A stretch of DNA of 9,276 bases, from positions 1 through 9,276 of the forward strand of contig CALEXZ010000020.1 of assembly GCA_937926195.1 (NCBI GenBank), read 5' to 3'. Shown here piece after piece: positions 6,408 through 9,276 of the stretch; within the stretch, counting starts at the first letter, position 1, and the number at the start of each line of letters is the position of its first letter. Position numbers and translations under genes: made by a program. The DNA comes from an uncultured Actinomyces sp. GTDB taxonomy: Bacteria; Actinomycetota; Actinomycetes; Actinomycetales; Actinomycetaceae. A model generated the notes under the pieces. The model was not told the DNA's origin. It saw only the letters and a list, made by a program, of their open reading frames with translations, and did not search any database.

Positions 6408-6779
6408 ATGAGATTCCGGACTACCCTAACGAGGCTGAGGCGGGAGCAAAGAGGACAGTCGGCTGTCTCGATGGCCGCCTTCGTCCCCATCCTCGTCATC
6501 TTCCTCGTGCTGCTTGTCCAGGGTATTGCTGCCGTCTCGGCCGTCTCCGAGCTGCGCGATGCCGCCCGTGACGGTGCCCGCGCCCTGGAGGAGAACCGTG
6601 CGCCCCGGCCTGCCGTCATGGCTTCCCTGCCGGACTGGATCGACGTCACCAGTGTGAGCACCTGCGGACGCGGCTGCGTCGACGTGCGCGCTCGGATCCC
6701 GCTGGGGATCCCGTCGGTCGTGGAGATCATCCACGTCCCGATCAGCGCCCGGGCCACCTTCCCGACGAGGGAGATGTGA
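6408..6779 (+). CDS. TadE/TadF-like minor pseudopilin
   Basis: 123 residues from the ATG at 6408, one base after the previous stop, with GGGAGGA at 6396-6402. A basic leader of 16 residues ends in RG, followed by QSAVSMAAF and a membrane helix (about 22-44) with Pro27 at the place where TadE-type proteins often have proline. This matches the TadE/TadF architecture: short cytoplasmic leader, helix, then an outer domain. If cleaved after Gly16, position +5 is Ser21 instead of the usual glutamate. The outer domain has two cysteines (C86 and C90, CGRGC) that could form a disulfide. Two TadE-like proteins (with the fusion upstream) are typical of Tad loci, where they are minor pilins needed for fibre assembly. 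It is not possible to say from sequence alone whether this one is TadE or TadF. Confidence 0.82.
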   Translation: MRFRTTLTRLRREQRGQSAVSMAAFVPILVIFLVLLVQGIAAVSAVSELRDAARDGARALEENRAPRPAVMASLPDWIDVTSVSTCGRGCVDVRARIPLGIPSVVEIIHVPISARATFPTREM

Positions 6780-6780
6780 T

Positions 6781-8064
6781 ATGTCGCTCATGGACCGCGT
6801 CGGCGGGGTGGAGTTCCACGGTGACGAGACCGAGGAGCTCCTTGACCACTTCCGCGCCCGACTCCTCGAAGAGATCAACATCGACGAGGTCGCCGACCTC
6901 GACATGCCCGTCAAGCGCGCGCGGCTTGAGCGTGTGCTGTCACGGCTGCTCTCCTTCGAGGGGCCCGTCATGTCGACGCGCAACCGTGCGCGTCTCATCC
7001 AGCGCATCGTTGACGACGCCGTCGGCCTCGGCGTGCTGGAGCCCCTCATCGCCGACGAGACCGTCACCGAGATCATGGTCAACGGTGTGCGCGACCTCTT
7101 CGTCGAGCGCTCCGGGCGCATTGAGCGCATCCCCTCCGCCTTCCGCTCGGAGGAGGAGCTCATGCAGACCATCGACCGCATCGTCTCCTCCGTCAACCGT
7201 CGCGTCGACGAGTCGAGCCCCATGGTGGACGCCCGTCTGGCCGGCGGCGAGCGCGTCAACGTCATCATCCCACCCCTCGCCCTTGACGGGCCGACGATGA
7301 CGATCCGTCGCTTCCCCAAGCCCTTTCGGATGCACGATCTGGTGGCGCGCCGCTCCCTGCCGGAGGAGGCCTCGGCTCTTCTGGGTGCGATGGTGCGCGC
7401 GCGCCTCAACATCCTCGTCTCGGGCGGAACGGGTACGGGTAAGACGACCTTCCTCAATGCGCTCTCCGGTCTCATCCCGGACCGTGAGCGCATCATCACC
7501 ATCGAGGACTCCGCCGAGCTCTCCCTTCAGCAGGGGCACGTCGTGCGCCTGGAGGCGCGGCCGGCCAACTCTGAGGGCAAGGGACAGGTCTCCATCCGCG
7601 ACCTCGTGCGCAACTCCCTGCGTATGCGTCCGGACCGCATCGTCGTCGGTGAGGTCCGTGGTGGAGAGACCCTCGACATGCTCCAGGCCATGAACACCGG
7701 TCACGAGGGCTCCCTCACCACCGTCCACGCGAACTCGGCGCGTGACGCCCTCGGCCGCCTCGAGACTCTCGCCTCTATGTCGGACCTCGAGCTGCCCGTG
7801 GAGACGCTGCGCGATCAGATCAACGGCGCCATCGACATCATCATCCAGCTCGAACGTGACTCCTCCGGTGTGAGGCGGGTGCGTCAGATCGACCAGGTGA
7901 CTTCCCAGCACCGGGAGGCCTACGCGACCTCGCCCCTGTTGCGTTACGAGTCCCAGGGCGCCACGGGCACCTTCCGTGCCTTCCCCATTGACGGCGTGGT
8001 GCGCGAGCGCCTCATGCGGGCGGGCGAGACGCTACCGTCCGGGTACGGTGAGGTGCGCTCGTGA
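6781..8064 (+). CDS. cpaF: Tad pilus secretion ATPase CpaF/TadA
   Basis: 427 residues, a normal length for the family. The ATG at 6781 follows the previous stop by one base and has GAGGGAG at 6767-6773. This is a type II/IV secretion ATPase that hydrolyses ATP at the cytoplasmic face to drive pilus assembly. The N-terminal domain includes EIMVNGVRDLFVERSGRIE; the Walker A is GGTGTGKT at 215-222 with K221; the Asp box is IEDSAEL with E242 and D243; the Walker B region is IVVGEVRGGE (287-296) with E291; and the His box is TGHEGSLTTVHANS (306-319) with H308 and H316. All key residues are present, so an active enzyme is expected. The stop overlaps the tadB start (GTGA), which implies coupled translation with its membrane partner. 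Confidence 0.96.
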   Translation: MSLMDRVGGVEFHGDETEELLDHFRARLLEEINIDEVADLDMPVKRARLERVLSRLLSFEGPVMSTRNRARLIQRIVDDAVGLGVLEPLIADETVTEIMVNGVRDLFVERSGRIERIPSAFRSEEELMQTIDRIVSSVNRRVDESSPMVDARLAGGERVNVIIPPLALDGPTMTIRRFPKPFRMHDLVARRSLPEEASALLGAMVRARLNILVSGGTGTGKTTFLNALSGLIPDRERIITIEDSAELSLQQGHVVRLEARPANSEGKGQVSIRDLVRNSLRMRPDRIVVGEVRGGETLDMLQAMNTGHEGSLTTVHANSARDALGRLETLASMSDLELPVETLRDQINGAIDIIIQLERDSSGVRRVRQIDQVTSQHREAYATSPLLRYESQGATGTFRAFPIDGVVRERLMRAGETLPSGYGEVRS

Positions 8065-8987
8065 CCGTGACCGCTCGGCTCATCCTCGTCGTCCTCCTTA
8101 TCTCCCTCGCGATCGGCGTGTGGGCCGTCGTCATCCTCGCGGACGAGTCGGCCAGGCGCCGCGAGCTGTGGTCGGTGACCGTCGGTGAGGGGGGCGCCGG
8201 ACACCGGCTGATGCCCCGGGTGGAACGTGCGTTGTTCTCACGGCCCCCCCTCTCCCGGTTCGGCAGGGCATTGACCACCGCCGGCCTGAGCTGGTCGCCC
8301 CTAGTGACGCTGTTGGGCGTCCTTGCCGCTATGGTCGTTATCTTCATCGTCAGCAGGATTCTGCTAGGCAATGTCGCCTCCATCATCCTCACATTGACGA
8401 TGCCCGCGGTCCTGCGCCGGTGGCTGTCCCGACGTTCCGCCAAGCGCCTGGAGGACTTCATCGCCCAGCTACCCGAGCTCACCCGTATCATCGCCAACGG
8501 CAACTCGGCGGGACTGTCGATGGGCCGCTGCATCGCCATGGCCGGACGCGAGATGGCGGAGCCCGCAGGAGCGGAGATGCGTCGCGTTGTCCACCGCCTC
8601 GACGTCGGGGCGAGCACGGAGCAGGCACTGAACGAGCTTGCCGAGCGCATGCCCTCGCGCGAGCTCAATATCCTCATGCGCACCATCGTCATCCAGGGAC
8701 GTACGGGTGGTGCCCTCACGGACGCCCTCACGGATATCGCGCAGGCCCTGGAGCAGCGCAAGGAGCTGCACCGCGAGGTCCAGACGGTCATCCTCGGCTC
8801 CGCCGTCGCCGGCTACGCCGTCATGCTCATCGGCGGCGGTGCCGTCATCCTCCTCAACCTCATGGAGCCGGGCCTCGTCGACAAGATGGCCAGCTCGCTG
8901 ATAGGACAGGTTGTGCTCGCCGTCGCCGCCGGGCTCTTCCTCCTTGGTGCGATCCTCATGAAGATCGTGGGCAGGGTGGAGGTGTGA
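8061..8987 (+). CDS. tadB: Tad pilus inner-membrane platform protein TadB
   Basis: 308 residues. The GTG at 8061 overlaps the cpaF stop; GGTGAGG at 8047-8053 can serve as ribosome binding site. Hydrophobic segments lie at about residues 4-27, 75-120 (a pair), 243-270 and 279-304. Between them, about 130-255, is a type II secretion F (GspF/T2SSF) domain: LPELTRIIANGNSAGLS, the invariant-looking DVGASTEQAL region, and IVIQGRTGGALTDAL. These proteins form the membrane platform that CpaF acts on, together with TadC. The gene is complete and runs into tadC with a one-base overlap (TGATG). Confidence 0.93.
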   Translation: MTVTARLILVVLLISLAIGVWAVVILADESARRRELWSVTVGEGGAGHRLMPRVERALFSRPPLSRFGRALTTAGLSWSPLVTLLGVLAAMVVIFIVSRILLGNVASIILTLTMPAVLRRWLSRRSAKRLEDFIAQLPELTRIIANGNSAGLSMGRCIAMAGREMAEPAGAEMRRVVHRLDVGASTEQALNELAERMPSRELNILMRTIVIQGRTGGALTDALTDIAQALEQRKELHREVQTVILGSAVAGYAVMLIGGGAVILLNLMEPGLVDKMASSLIGQVVLAVAAGLFLLGAILMKIVGRVEV

Positions 8988-9276
8988 TGACGTCGTTCCT
9001 CTTTGGTCTCGCCGCCGCCTGTCTCGTCCTGTTGGCCGCCCTCGGTCTGCGCATGCTGCGCGTCACCCTCGCCGACGACCTCGATGAGGTCGAGGAGACG
9101 GAGGGCGGCAAGCGGTCCGACGGTCCCTTCGTGCGCCTCATCGACCGCATCGGTTCAGCGACTCAGAGCGTGCTCCTCGGCATCTACGGTCCCGAGCGTG
9201 TGCGTCGGCTGTCACAGGATCTCAGGTCCGCCGGTCAGCCCGCGGATCTCACGGCGCAGGTCTTCATTCAACGCGA
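8987..9276 (+). CDS. tadC: Tad pilus platform protein TadC, 3' end outside the window
   Basis: The ATG at 8987 shares its first base with the tadB stop codon. About 96 residues are visible before the window ends, with no stop. A membrane helix spans about residues 5-25, followed by an acidic cytoplasmic stretch (DDLDEVEETEGG) and a charged region with RVRRLSQDLRSAGQP, which fits the N-terminal part of TadC-type T2SSF proteins just ahead of the F domain. The assignment rests on this pattern and on position directly after tadB; the diagnostic F domain itself lies beyond the window. Confidence 0.8.
   Translation, partial: MTSFLFGLAAACLVLLAALGLRMLRVTLADDLDEVEETEGGKRSDGPFVRLIDRIGSATQSVLLGIYGPERVRRLSQDLRSAGQPADLTAQVFIQR

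Noticed and set aside
1..9276. tRNA or rRNA genes, CRISPR arrays, insertion sequences, attachment sites
   Set aside because: I saw no cloverleaf-like segments, regularly spaced identical repeats, transposase motifs or terminal inverted repeats. The only repeat is the diverged OmpA-gene duplication.

Overview
The window reads as a stretch of chromosome from a high-GC Gram-positive bacterium (actinobacterium). Third codon positions are G/C-rich, GTG starts are common and several genes overlap by four bases or less. The gene content (OmpA-domain lipoproteins plus a Tad pilus locus without an outer-membrane secretin) would suit Actinomyces or a related Actinomycetaceae genus. That genus-level guess is inference; no rRNA or other taxonomic marker is present. 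Every supported gene lies on the + strand.

Left part (1-2540): two tandem paralogues encoding OmpA-like peptidoglycan-binding proteins. The first lacks its 5' end because the window starts inside it. The second is complete, with a lipoprotein signal peptide that also looks twin-arginine-like. Their OmpA domains align without a gap at a constant offset of 1646 bases, while the middle of their C-terminal domains has diverged strongly. Codon use shifts sharply within each gene.

Middle part (2541-3326): a 237-base intergenic region with several short perfect inverted repeats, then a small four-helix membrane protein of unknown function, then an 81-base gap.

Right part (3327-9276): a tightly packed run of genes for a Tad (tight adherence, Flp-type) pilus machine. 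In order: an unrecognised soluble protein with a C-terminal zinc ribbon; CpaB/RcpC; a single ORF that joins a CpaE/TadZ-type ATPase to a TadE-type pseudopilin; a second TadE/TadF-like pseudopilin; the CpaF/TadA secretion ATPase; TadB; and the start of TadC. Adjacent genes are separated by at most 12 bases or overlap, so they are probably co-transcribed and translationally coupled. CpaF would power assembly through the TadB/TadC membrane platform, the CpaE part would position or couple the machine, and the TadE-like proteins would act as minor pilins. The major pilin (flp) and prepilin peptidase (tadV/cpaA) are not in the window.

The most unusual feature is the CpaE-TadE fusion. The pseudopilin half keeps a prepilin-type cleavage motif just before its membrane helix, so a prepilin peptidase could in principle split the ATPase from the pilin, making the ATPase an enormous 'leader'. 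The coupled zinc-ribbon protein is a candidate undescribed Tad accessory factor.
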